A stretch of DNA of 64,000 nt from Oreohelix idahoensis (taxonomy: Eukaryota > Mollusca > Gastropoda > Stylommatophora > Oreohelicidae): contig JAMPIV010003457.1 of the NCBI GenBank assembly GCA_024509875.1, forward strand, positions 129,001 to 193,000. The letters are read 5' to 3'. Shown piece after piece: positions 9,186 to 20,289 of the stretch. Position 1 is the first letter of the stretch. Each line of letters begins with the position of its first letter. The translations under genes and the position numbers were made by a program. The notes below the pieces were generated by a model, which was not told the origin of the DNA, made no database searches, and was given only the letters and a program-made list of their open reading frames with translations.

Positions 9186-10494
9186 TGGCGCTTATTCACC
9201 CCAGCTCGTGCGAATGTCTTCACAGTGGTCTAGATTTGTTTAGCGTACCACCAACGCAGACAGCCGTAGAAGAGGGGCAATTTGTGGAGACACATCCTTT
9301 GGCTGCCGTAGCCCCCGGAGCCCCGGTGGAATTTGTAACATCGGGAAACGGTGAAGAATATCTTGATTTGTTCAATACTTTTCTGCATGTGCGCGCCAAA
9401 ATCACGTTAGCTAATGGTAACACATTACCCACTGATGCGGATGTGGCCCCGATCAACTATTACCTACACAGTTTATTCTCCCAAGTCGACGTTTTCCTAA
9501 ACGACACGCTGATCACACCCAGCGAGAACACCTACCCTTATAGAGCTTACATGGAAGCCACGTTGAATTACGGGGAGGAAGCCAAACGAGGCCATATGAC
9601 AGCGGCTCTGTTTTACAAAGACACGCCAAACTTTATTACGGACACCAGTGGTGATAATAACAACGGACTAAAACTGCGTCGACATATTGCGGCTGGTTCT
9701 CAGATATCGATATGATGGGTCGGTTACAATCAAATATCTTCGCTCAAGATCGCTACCTGTTAAACTGTGTGACAGTTAAAGTAAAACTCACCCCATCTAA
9801 AGATGCCTTCAACGTGCTGGAAAACGACCCTGCCGGTGGTTATAAATCTATTATAACTTATGCGGCCCTGATTTTCCGGAAAGCCAAATTAAACTCAGCC
9901 GTCTCTCTAGCCCACGAGAAAGCCTTTTTTCGAGGTAATGCCAAGTACCCCTTGAAACGAGTTGTGCTAAAAACTTTCTCTATTCCTAGAGGTATGCTAT
10001 CGCACATGCAGGATAATCTATTTCTCAGTCAAACACCTACACGGATCGTGATTGGTCTAGTCACTTCGATCGCTTTTAACGGCTCGTATACGTCTAACCC
10101 GTTCAATTTCGCTACCTTTGGTCTGATATATTTAAATGTCAGTGCGGACGGTAGAACAATCAGTGACAAGCCTTTGTCGATGGATTATGAACACAACCAG
10201 TACGTGAGAGCCTTCTTCGGGACGAATCTAGCTATGGGACTGGTTGGCAAAGACGCCAGCAACGACCTTGAATATAGAAATTTTAAGAATGGTTACGCCT
10301 TATACGCCTTTGATCTCACCCGCAGTCTACTGGACGGTGACCAGGTTGAGATGGCCAAGTCGGGCTCTGTCTCAGAAGAACTTAAATTCTCCGAGGTCAC
10401 GCCCGAACCATTACAGGTCCTCGTCTACGCCGAGCAAGACTCGATCTTGGAGATCTCGAAATCGCGCCAAGTTTTGACAGACTACACCACTTAG
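9182..10494 (+). pseudogene. Major capsid protein (double jelly-roll), frameshifted
   Basis: Two adjoining frames, 9182-9715 (177 residues) and 9712-10494 (260 residues), together span the length expected for the Polinton major capsid protein, the family of C. elegans F54H12.2. Diagnostic stretches are EEYLDLFNTFLHVRAKI and YPYRAYMEATLNYG in the first part, and GNAKYPLKRVVLKTFSIP, TSNPFNFA and LQVLVYAEQDSILEI in the second. The break is a one-base change of frame at about 9705-9715, close to the end of the first jelly-roll. The protein would form the hexon-like trimers of the virion. Apart from this break the frame is clean. Confidence 0.92.
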
Positions 10495-10497
10495 ACG

Positions 10498-10983
10498 ATG
10501 AATACAGACGAGATACGGACCATCCTCCTGTCGGATATATTTGTTAAACGAACTGGGCTCGTTAAAGTTTTAGCTCGTGACCAATTACCTCTACGTATTG
10601 ACCCGAGCCAGACGGCTGCTTTCGTCATCAACACTGATCCTAGCTATCGACCCGGTGACCATTGGGTCGCTCTATATTATAATGGACTTGGTACTTTTGA
10701 ATGTTTTGATTCTTTCGGACTACAACCTACACACCCGGACCTGGTTAATTTTATAGCCAGAAACTCTACCCGACCTTTTAACTACAACGCTAGACATTTA
10801 CAAGATGTAGTTACCAACGTTTGTGGCTTCTACGCCATTTATTTCATCTTGAGCAAAGCTCGCGGTGGTACTATGCAACGCGTCCTACTACCCTTTTCGG
10901 CTAGACAACACGCCAACGATCGCTTAATTTTTCGACCAGTCAGACCCTGGCTAGCACGCCACAAGACTATTTTTCCATCATAG
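10498..10983 (+). CDS. Adenain-like cysteine protease of Polinton
   Basis: 161 residues, intact. It is the C5/C48-type (Ulp1-like) maturation protease that cleaves capsid and core proteins. The catalytic layout is visible: His55 in GDHWVALYY, Asp71 in ECFDSFG, the oxyanion Gln102 and the nucleophile Cys109 in NVCGFYAIYF. Length is somewhat short compared with adenain (about 204) but normal for Polintons. It starts three bases after the capsid stop and is the last gene of the string. Of all the genes here it is the one most likely to be still functional in sequence. Confidence 0.9.
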   Translation: MNTDEIRTILLSDIFVKRTGLVKVLARDQLPLRIDPSQTAAFVINTDPSYRPGDHWVALYYNGLGTFECFDSFGLQPTHPDLVNFIARNSTRPFNYNARHLQDVVTNVCGFYAIYFILSKARGGTMQRVLLPFSARQHANDRLIFRPVRPWLARHKTIFPS

Positions 10984-11134
10984 ACACTTACACCTCACAT
11001 GACTACACCCGCACCCACCACCTGGGTGTACATGAAAGAGAACTCGCCAAATAATCCGAACCGACTGAAAGCTCCTAGGCGTACATGAAGAAGAAGTGCG
11101 GTTAGACGTCACCCATAGATCAACTAACTTTGTC

Positions 11135-11140
11135 AATAAA
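11135..11140 (+). terminator. Poly(A) signal after Polinton genes
   Basis: A canonical AATAAA lies about 150 bases after the protease stop, followed by T/GT-rich sequence. It would serve as the 3' end of the plus-strand Polinton transcripts. Confidence 0.5.
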
Positions 11141-11364
11141 TATATAAAATGTATCTAGTGTTTTCTCTTTTATATTTCTATATATATGTATATATATCGT
11201 GCAACTGTTGTAATATATGTCTAAATGTTGTAATATATGTCTAAATATATGTATAACTAAATGTTGTAATTCGTACGTATAGCTGTTTCTAAAATAATCA
11301 ACACAAACAACACACTACCAGGACGCAAGCTGCTCGTCAGAGGAAGTCACCCCGCCTAAAATAT

Positions 11365-11512
11365 ATCTCTATATAAAAGTCATGCGCCACATGCGCTCCT
11401 CCTGCGCGCCTCCGTATTTCCTTATATAAAAAGGCACGCGCCGCCTGATTTTCCTTATATAAAAAGTCATGCACCACCTGCCGCGCCGCCTGCGAGCCGC
11501 CTGAATACTAAC
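11365..11512. repeat. Three imperfect repeats each with a TATA-like box
   Basis: A ~35-45-base unit, core ttccttatataaaaag followed by a GC-rich stretch (catgcgccac / cacgcgccgcctg / catgcaccacctgcc), occurs at about 11365, 11415 and 11450. The GC-rich half stands out from the AT-rich surroundings. They lie between the Polinton relic and the solo LTR, and may be regulatory or simply a decayed tandem repeat. Confidence 0.55.
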
Positions 11513-11647
11513 CGTTTCCGCCATTATATACTACTACTCACGACAAATATTCACAGCTCATGTGATCTTAAATCAAACTCGCTAATAAATAAGGCTTACC
11601 AAAAGCTAACGTTCAGTAATGGTGGATCAAAGACAAAACAAGACAAT

Positions 11648-14134
11648 TGTCGTAGATTTTCGATAGGGGAATTAAGACATAGATTGGTCCCTTCTGAATA
11701 GAAATAGAACAGGTGATAGCTCAGTGAGAGGTAATGTAAAGAAAATATATTTTCACGAGTGAGATGGTGGAAACTAATTAGAATCTGTCCCTGAAATCGA
11801 GAATCTTCTCTCTTTCAGCCTATCTCTACAACAGAACTAGTTTAGTCAGAGTGTCCATTAGAACATATATAGAAATCTATATATACCACTCACATACACA
11901 CACACACACATAAGTGACGACAGTTAGACGCACAGATGTGAAAAACTATAACAATGGAATATAGATATTTGGAACGAGCTGACCGACACACTTGAATAAT
12001 GTTTATGTAAATTTTATTAACATAAAGAAAATTGTCCACAACAAATAAGTTTGCTTATCAAGCACATATAAATACACATAGGTTAATGACTTACTAAAAG
12101 AATAATAGACCCATAGGTGTAATCCTTTCGCCCTCTGTTTAGCCCACGATCCCGTTAGAAGAAAGGTTATAGCCCCAAAGAGTCACAAATTTATACGCTA
12201 TGGTCTAGTATTTCCCTCTATAGTTTAAGAACAGAGTTGATACATTAATCTATTCCAAGAGGAACACAGCATTAGCAACAAACTTGCATAATGAAATTAC
12301 AAAGTGGGTGCATAAATCATACCACAAAGGAATCACCCAGTCCTGCTTTCTCTCTGTTCATTCACCCGTGGCCACGGACGTACTTTCTTACTTAAAAATT
12401 GATGTCTTTCACCTTCAGGCGAAAGCTTTAGGACACACACAAACAGTGAATCTGTATTCTTTTGATAAAGCGAATCCTAGATCTGCAGATACAGGTTTCA
12501 TCCAATGTTCCGGGTAGCGTTCACTTCACAACATATATTTTAAGATTACTGTTAATGTCACTTGAATCAGTTCAGGTAAGAAATTATAAACGGGCTCACA
12601 AGGTCAGAATCTCGACGTTTCCAGTACTTAGGAAAAGGCAGGTTTTAACTTCTTTCAATCTAGAATTATTGGTCACACCACAATTGGTCAAACGTCGGAA
12701 ATGTTAATGTTTGTAATTTTTTTCTTGCCACAGGGGCTGAATGTACATGAGATTTAGGGAAGAAATATAATCTGGCTCTATAGGCCCAGTTACGTCATTT
12801 AGTCTTAAAGTTCGTGAGATGGGTACTCTGTCTATTTCTGGATGCAAACACAATGCCAGACAGGTTTTAACTTGTAAACTCACGTATTTAAGTAAAAAAT
12901 GTTTCTTCTAGGTTATTCTCATATATACTGAAAAAAAAAAAACGCTGGTAGATTTTGGGTTTGACCCAGATACTGTATAAGGAAGAGAAAAACATAAATA
13001 CTCAACCCTAATATTATACAATCCTACGCGTAAATAGAATATGTTCACTTCGGTTATTTAACTTAAATTATAAACCGCAAACTTAAAGCTTATCTTATCG
13101 TTTAAAACTCCCGTGAAAAAAATTCTTGCCTTTACAAATATCAATCATCATGAATTAGAAATCCATACATATTTCGTCAATACTCAGTGATGAATCAGTG
13201 CATTAATTTAGATGGTAAAACTATTCTCTGACTGGTTACTAGCAATTTAATTAAATCTATTAATAGCCGAATGAGTTAGCTAGAAATTATAATTTATTTG
13301 CTATCCAATGTAACACAGTAAACTTTAGAGAATTATAACTGAACTATCATTCAATCACTCTGCACAGAAATAACTAGTGAAATGTAATATTTTACCTTCA
13401 CACAAACTTCTAAGATTATCTCCACGAGAAACTAAGAACTTCTCTTTATATAATGTATTCTAGAACTCAGCTAGATGTCTCTAACGAGAAACTAAGAACT
13501 TAACTTATTTAACGTGTTCTAGAACTACGAGCTAGATGTCTCTCTGAAGCTGTGGCAGTAGTGAATGAATAAAGTTAGATTTCTGTGGTATATATATCTC
13601 TCTGAAATCAAAGGAAAATATTACGTCTAAAACCCGAAAACTAGACTCATTTGCCAGATGTAGCACCTACGTCCAGATTTACATATTTCCTTACTCATTC
13701 TACGAATCAGAGGGATTTCTCACACAGAAACCGAAACAAGACTTAACACCTACAGTAACTTCTCTCCATCTGATCAGACATCGGCAATAAAACTTCCAGT
13801 GTGCGTTTTACACCTTCTGCTTCATATGGCCATTCCCAGCGATCAATGTCTTTCATCTCAAATCTTTCACCGAGAATAATTAACTATAGGCGAAACAGAT
13901 CAGAGAAAAGTGATAGACGATAGTCTTCCTTCTTATCCCTGTTTCTCATCAAAGAACTTAGCTTAACGGCAATAAAATGCGTTGCTAAATAAGAAAGGAA
14001 AAGACAAAGGTTTGAATGGGAGAGTATTCGTTAACAATCGAGCGTATGCGAAAAAAAGAGCGAAAGTAAGGTAAAAGACAAGTGTAGAATAAAGAAAAGA
14101 TATAGAAATTTATTAATCATAAATCTCTGCCACA
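11648..14134. mobile_element. Solo LTR, copy 1 (2487 bp)
   Basis: It begins TGTCGTAGAT and ends CCACA, flanked by ACAAT at 11643-11647 and 14135-14139, the 5-bp duplication expected for an LTR retrotransposon. It is related along its length to 26612-29094 and, more distantly, to 43810-46328. It contains no coding frame, no protein match and no internal retroelement region, hence a solo LTR. Orientation of the parent element is unknown, since both ends read TGT...ACA. Confidence 0.85.
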
Positions 14135-14139
14135 ACAAT

Positions 14140-16964
14140 AAATAAGGCACCGCCGCAGTCATCTATGGTATGTTGTGGGTATTGACTTGCTGAATGCATG
14201 CTTGCTCCACTGACAGTTATTACGCTGCTAGCTCGAGAGTTAACAGTACCAAGGAAATCGTAATACTGATTCCAGCAGACAAAATACGTCCCTTGTGTAC
14301 AAAGAAACGTTAATTACGTCTTTTTAAAAATATTTTTAAAAAATAAATTTGTACCTCGTTATGTCGAGTCGCGTCCCGTTCAACCTAGTAGGTTATATTA
14401 GGGCGCATGTCCAAATATAAAAGACCTTTATGTCTGAAAGTTTAATGACATCTTGATTTATACCTGCTGAATTTGAAGTTGGCGTGATAAAGTGTGTGCT
14501 TGCTCCAAGTCAACATTCTGATCACTTTAAAATGTGTACAACGCAATTTTGAAATGCGTCATTCATCGTCTGCTCATCCACTTTTGCCGTTGACGAGATA
14601 TGTACAGTCGTGTATCTACCTCGCAACTGAAAACACGGACATACTTGTACTACACTGAAGCCAATGTTTTTTGGGCACTGCTGTAATCTCCCACGGCAAT
14701 CTCTTTGTTTTTATAACTGTGCCGTTATGACATAATCTAAGTAATGCCGGATAATACCGTTTATTACCTGTAATACGGGTAATTTGAAGCCCTAATAACA
14801 AATTGTAAGGTTTGTGTTGGTTTATTAGTAGTAAGATTCTTGCTGTTTATGTTTTGTTATGTTTGTGTTTCGGTACGTTGTGTTGGTTATGCGTTTTATT
14901 CCTGTTGCTACCTTTAGTTGCGTCGTTTCGTTGATTTTCGTGATTGAGTTATCTTCTTAATGTTCTTTCGTTTATTATTTTTTGTAAAGTTTATTATAAT
15001 ATAATACTAGAAGCGCTGGGTAATGCAGCTAGTACTTTATAAAAATAGCTGACAGAAAAATACAAAAAACATAACCATGAAATAAGTTCAGCGCATAACA
15101 AATGTAGTGGTTTTTGATGTTATTGCGTGGTTGTTATGTTACCTAGTGTACTGGATGAGGTCAGCTGTGAAGGCTCCTGAAGATAACAGTTTATGTGAGT
15201 TACAGAATGCCTTTCTGCTACCACTTATGACCTCAAACAGACTTATTCTACTATTATGTATGTTAGCTACGTTTAATGTCTAGGGTAATGAAATGTGATG
15301 TGTAGGTAATTAAATACACAGACACACACATGTAAACACTAAGTCTAATAATAATAATAAGCTCTATGATCAAATCAACTAACACTGGCTTTAGAATTTA
15401 GATTTTACAATTTTTTGAATTTATTTAGTCCTGAACCAAATGTTCTTCTGGTCAGGACGTATGAAACAATATGTATTTATCAATAAAAGTGCATATATAT
15501 ATTGAATAATCAAAATGAAAATTTCGTACATAGATATATTGTTACATTGGTTAATATTAACACTAACTACAGTGTCTTTGGAAAACTAGCACTGGATGTC
15601 TAGTCGGGGTGGTGTCATCATACCCGATCTATGTGTACAATAGTCATTGTCTTTGAAATATGGAATTGAGGTATAGTTTTTATACACCAGGATTTTGTTT
15701 ATTTATTTTATTGTGGAAAAGTTTGATGAATCCACAGCAGGCCAGGTTTTCAACTTATCTGGCCTGTGACGATGCAGTAAAGAATTCAAGTGGCCCACTC
15801 CTCCCAGTAGCTGGAGTAAAATGGTAGGCTTCTTAATCATCCACTCTTGGACCTCTTCAAAGCATCTGGCACTAGCGCAGTGCCAGACCAGAAACTCTGA
15901 AACCAAAATTTGTGCCATGTGTCAACACACTGCCTACTGCACCATTTTTACACACAACAAAGCAAAAAGAAATTACAAAAATCGGGTCAGATCTCTCTGA
16001 CCAACTCAGCACATCTCACCCAGGCGGTATCAAATAGCACCAGTTTCCCATGACTGCATTGCATCCGAAATATGTTCATTAGTCTCCTTTTCCATCCAAT
16101 AAGGTGGGTGATATGTTCCCACTGATCTCAAATATAGATCTGTCTTCTATAGTCTTAGATATGTTTTCCTATATTATTTGTTTGCCTCTAGGTCCTGGAC
16201 TGTCGCTGTGGACCTAGAATAAGCAGTCACTTGTCGTAATCATTTTTCATGACATGGCAGTATCAATCACTCAAAATATTAAATAAAAAAAGGTAAATGC
16301 TTTTTCCCTTACCACAATTCAAAATTGAAAACACAGTTACGTTGTACTAGCAAAACTCAGCTGAGCTGCTGGCTAGACTATGGCGTCCCACTGGTAATAT
16401 ATAAGTTTCATAGACGTCACCCGTCTACATTAACGATCTGTGTATATGGAGAGTCTTCTACAAAATGGCACGTGCCTCTACTGTTTTTCCTATAATATGA
16501 AAGCTTCCGTCTAATCAGCGGACTTCCCCTCTACCGTTCAAATATTCAAACTACAATGTCTAATTTAAGTCCAGTTTCTGTCTAGCGTGTAATATTTTTA
16601 TGTCGGTCTGTCCGTCCTAACTTGGTTTTTCCCAAAATTACACTTGGTTTTAGACGAAACTACAAAAAAACTACACAAATTTTTCCCCACTTACTTATAC
16701 GATTTCGAGACAAAGTTATTTTTAGCTTCTACCCTCCCTTTTTTGCCCCTTGTCCACATGCAGTTTGTTTTTATGCGTTAGGCTCAAGGACGCGTCAAAA
16801 GTGATTTTTGTGAGAAGTATGCACAAATAACTGTCTGCTAGTCTGTATTGAACAATACAGTCTTTCGTCAATATCTTCCGTGTTATCTGTCCGTCTGTGT
16901 AATTTAAAGTATATTATTTCTCAGGTTAAGATGGGCTATCCAACTAGCTAGTTTTTATTCTCTT
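14140..16964. other. No gene seen
   Basis: AT-rich sequence with only short open frames and no motif I recognise. The minus frame at 15703-15918 is open for 71 codons but shows no family pattern. Confidence 0.5.
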
Positions 16965-16977
16965 AAACTTATTATTA

Positions 16978-17187
16978 GCCCAATGGGCTGATCACCCGTT
17001 GGCTTGTCACACCGATTACGGAAACAACGGCAGATGGATCTATTTGTTGTTGCCCTAAAGACGCCGCTAGGCGTGATGGGAAACTGCAACAGAGAAAATC
17101 AATCTGCTGTTGCCCTTAAGACGCCACAAGGCGTGATGGCCTCTGACTGCTTGGTCGGTCTTTGGCTAAGGACGGAAGAAGAAGAAG
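16978..17187 (+). mobile_element. 210-bp SINE-like retroposon
   Basis: It is flanked by the 13-base direct repeat aaacttattatta at 16965-16977 and 17188-17200. It ends with a GAA repeat (gaagaagaagaa) right before the second repeat, as in retroposed sequences. The start TAGCCCAATGGG (16976-) resembles a pol III A box, but no clear B box follows. Inside, a ~40-base unit (ttgccctaaagacgccgcta / ttgcccttaagacgccacaa) is present twice. It may be a SINE or the 5'-truncated end of a non-LTR element. Confidence 0.8.
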
Positions 17188-17200
17188 AAACTTATTATTA

Positions 17201-17836
17201 AGAAAAAACCTACTTTTTTCAAGGTTAGTTTTGAAATTTGTTTTTGTACCTTCGTTCACGGCGTTTGCGGCTATATTCAAACTAAAACGACTAATTACCG
17301 TAGAACGTCCAAGATACGTCTGTTTCTAACAAGAGCTAAGGTCGTTTTTCTTCCAATTCCTTACATTGTGTCAACTAGTGGCGTAATTTTTTCTTTGAAA
17401 ACTACAAATTGCGTCTTCTAGACTTTAGATTCAAACACGTGTTCAGACCGTCGCATATTTTTCTTTTATCTCCGTTTCCACCCCGTCTAAAAGGATAGGC
17501 CGTTAGTTTGCATGTCCTAACTAGTTAGTTTTCAATGACCCTAGAAAACGCTGGCGTAGGTGAAGAAGCAGCGGCATATCTTACCTATATTTTTATCCCT
17601 ACATGTTGTTTTACCTATTATCTTTATAAATGGAGGAATTTTGACGTTGCATCACTGTAATTTCACTACAACAAAGAATAACATCCCAATCAGTCCACAC
17701 AGGCGTGTCCCAGAAAAAAAAGAGGGACAATTAAGATTGAGAATGTATTTAACATGGAAAATGAGCTAAAGATATTGTAACAATAATATATCTACTTCCA
17801 GAGTGGAAACATTGACGGTACCAAAGTAACTAAATA
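17201..17836. other. No gene seen
   Basis: AT-rich with no recognisable coding or repeat structure, up to the beginning of the non-LTR RT remnant. Confidence 0.5.
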
Positions 17837-18624
17837 CTATCTCTTACAACAATCGCCAGAAACTGACTCTTTTAACAGACTATCTTTCAGCAAAGCAAGA
17901 GGACTTCCAGATGTAGAAAATGTAGTCCATCTTATTCTTGGATTGCCCTCTGTTGTCTGGCGCATCACCCAATCTATGACTGTTAAAAATAGAGTGGTTG
18001 ATAAGGGGCATCCCTGTCGTACGCCTGTCTTTACCTCAAAGGTTAGGTTGCTCTGCCCAACACTACACTTAAAGTTGGCATAGAGGCTTTTTATGATTGA
18101 CACTATGCAGCTTGGAATTCCATAAGCTCTTAGTATTTTCATAAACTGTCCCTATGTATGCTGTCAAAAGCCTTTTCAAAATCAACGAAATTAATGTACA
18201 GCTGTCTTTGCCATTCTGAGCACTGCTCTATAATGTTCCTGAGAGTGAATATATGATCTACACATCTTCTGTTCTTTCTAAATCCTGCTTGTTCTTTCCT
18301 CAGTTTGTGGTCTACTGCTTTTGAAATTCTCTGTATAATTATCCTGCCTAGTATTTTGCTGGGAACTGAGAGAAGAGTGATTCCTCTCCAATTATTGCAG
18401 TCTGCACGATCTCCCTTCTTGGGCAATTTGACAATTATTCCTTTGTTCCACTCTGATGGTGTTGTCCCCGTTTTCCAGACTTGTGCAAATAGTGGTTCTA
18501 ATAGTTCTGCTGCTAGCTCAGGGTCTGTCTTAAATAGCTCTGCATTTAAGTTATCATTGCCAGGAGCTTTTCCGTTCTTTAACCCTTTGATTGCTGAGAT
18601 GATTTCTTCTTTTCGTGGAATCAA
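17837..18624 (-). pseudogene. Non-LTR reverse transcriptase, fingers/palm fragment
   Basis: Two minus-strand frames (18139-18624 and 17837-18142) joined by a small shift near 18140 show the classic order: IKGLKNGKAPGNDNLNAELFK, WRGITLLSVPSKIL, QAGFRKNRRCVDHIFTLRNI, FVDFEKAFDSIHR and GVRQGCPLST. The catalytic FADD segment expected after about 100 further bases is destroyed (the frame reads into …GSPLALLKDSLL). No endonuclease or tail is present. The fragment is 5'-truncated at about 18625, only 70 bases before the gag start of the Gypsy element. Confidence 0.9.
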
Positions 18625-18693
18625 TTAAATTAATTAAGTTTAATTACAATAATTTGGATATAGTAAAATTACATACCCTCTCTAAGTACCGCC

Positions 18694-19716
18694 ATGGCTG
18701 ATCTAGTGAAATTCAGAACTGCGGTCATGCAGATGGGTAAGGAATTAAATATGACAGGTGATGCTCTTATTCAGTATGTCACAACAGAAGTGGACAAACA
18801 CATGGATAGAGAGGAAAGGAAATTGCAAGCAGAAGCTGAAAGAGAAGCCAAAAGACTGGATGCTGAGAGAGAAACCAAAAGATTAGAAGTTGAAGAAAGG
18901 AAATTAGCAGCTGAAGCCAAGAAATTGGAGGCTGAAAATGAGGCAAAGAAAGTTGACGCTGAGGAAAGGAAATTATAAGCAGAGATAGACCATCAGTTGA
19001 TATTAAAAGAGCTTGAAAATTCAGAGAGTAGCTCCAGCCAGAGCACCTCAAGTGGGGCCATGAATTTTCATCTGGACCCAATTGTTGAGAAAGAAGACGC
19101 CATTGAGTCGTACCTGGATAGATACGAAAGACTTGCCACTACCTATGGCTTAGTGAAAGAAAAGTGGAGTCTTAAACTATCTCAGGGATTGAGAGGTGTG
19201 GCCTACGATGTATAATTGAAGCTCTCAAGAGATGACCACGAAGATTATGAAATCCTGAAGCAGGCATTGCTTGTGAGATACGAAAGGAACTCAGAATCGT
19301 TTAGAAAGAATTTTCGAATAGCTAAACTTCTTCCAGGAGAAAACTATCACCAATTCTCTGCTAGACTGGAAACCTATTTGGAAAAATTGAGTAGTTTAGA
19401 AAAGTGTCAGGATCTGAAAGAAATGATAATGATGGAGCAAGTGAAAGAATTCATGCTTCAATAAATGAGGAAGATTATCATGGAACAAGAAGCAGAGAGA
19501 TTGGAAGATATTGTAACTGTTGCTGAGAGAAATCAAACAGCTCAGGCAGAATTATTAGGAAATAAGAAGAAGCAGGGTGAAAACTTCAAATCAGCACAAA
19601 ACTATTCCAAATATGAACAAAAGGACCATTCCACAAGGAACAAACAAAGATTTGACCAAAAATACAAAAACCCTCTAAGAACGGATAAGACACCTTACCG
19701 GAAGGAAGGAAAGTAA
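18694..19716 (+). pseudogene. Gag of Gypsy element 1, three internal stops
   Basis: A single frame from the ATG at 18694 is interrupted by TAA at 18976, 19213 and 19462. The first ~100 codons form a Lys/Glu/Ala-rich coiled coil with repeated EERKLxAEAKKLEAE-like heptads. The capsid-like region follows (FHLDPIVEKEDAIESYLDRYERL, then FSARLETYLEKL). The stop at 18976 sits in aaattataagcagag, where an earlier repeat of the same motif (18820) reads aaattgcaagcagaa, so it is a C-to-T nonsense change. The expected zinc knuckle at the end is reduced to NHNTAEC in the next frame. Confidence 0.85.
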
Positions 19717-19729
19717 TGTAAACCTTCTA

Positions 19730-20287
19730 ATGAGTAACCACAATACTGCGGAATGCAGAAGAAAAAATCCTCTTTTTCATGCTGCATGTCTTACAACAGG
19801 GAAACAGGGAAGGAAGGAACTGGCAGTAAGTCAGAAGGTCCTCCATCATCCCACTGTCTGTGAGGAAGTGACCGTGAATGGCACTCAAGTACTGTGTTTA
19901 TATGACACAGGATTGGACTTTGATTCAGTTGTGTGCTCTTCTCTAGTGAGTCCTGACCAGATAACCACAGAAACAGTGGAAATCAGAGGACCGATCAAAG
20001 GAGCAAGAACCATGACATTACCCATAGCCCGAATCAACATAAGATCTGGCTATGTGGAAGGAGAAATCAAAGCAGCAGTGATGGACGACCCTATTTACCC
20101 TTTGATTCTGGGGTGTAGGTATGTTTTCCTTGGAGAACCTATAAAACCTGTAGTTATGGCAACAGTCCAGACCAGGGAAAGCTCCAGGAAAATGGAGGAA
20201 AATCTTATCAATACTCATCCAGAAGAAATGAAAAAGGCTCAAGCAGCAGACAGCACATTGAAGCCTTGTTTTTGGCAAATTACCTAA
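19730..20287 (+). pseudogene. Protease region of Gypsy element 1
   Basis: A 185-residue frame. The aspartic protease site is seen as CLYDTGLDFDSVV at about residues 56-68, and the flap/second conserved part as YPLILGCRYVFL at about 123-134 (the family's LILG). It is in a different frame from gag. The tail MKKAQAADSTLKP is the usual spacer before the integrase zinc-binding part, where this frame ends at 20285 through a nearby shift. Confidence 0.8.
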
Positions 20288-20289
20288 AG

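Larger units (their letters stand above)
5356..11140 (+). mobile_element. Polinton/Maverick (adintovirus-like) relic
   Basis: Eight consecutive plus-strand genes or gene remains have the hallmark Polinton set: two conserved small proteins, retrovirus-type integrase with chromodomain, single-span membrane protein, penton-like protein, basic core protein, double jelly-roll major capsid protein and adenain-like protease. Several junctions are ATGA overlaps (7692, 7955, 9182), giving virus-like compaction. Local G+C looks higher than in the flanks. Protein-primed DNA polymerase B and the FtsK/HerA-type packaging ATPase are not seen, nor are terminal repeats, so about half or more of a full element is missing. 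Several genes carry stops, frameshifts or a lost catalytic residue. Confidence 0.92.

Noticed and set aside
18976..19464. Alternative genetic code with TAA as Gln
   Set aside because: Other frames here (penton, protease, non-LTR ORFs) end normally at TAA/TAG/TGA, and other lesions in the same element are frameshifts and TGA stops, so ordinary decay suffices.
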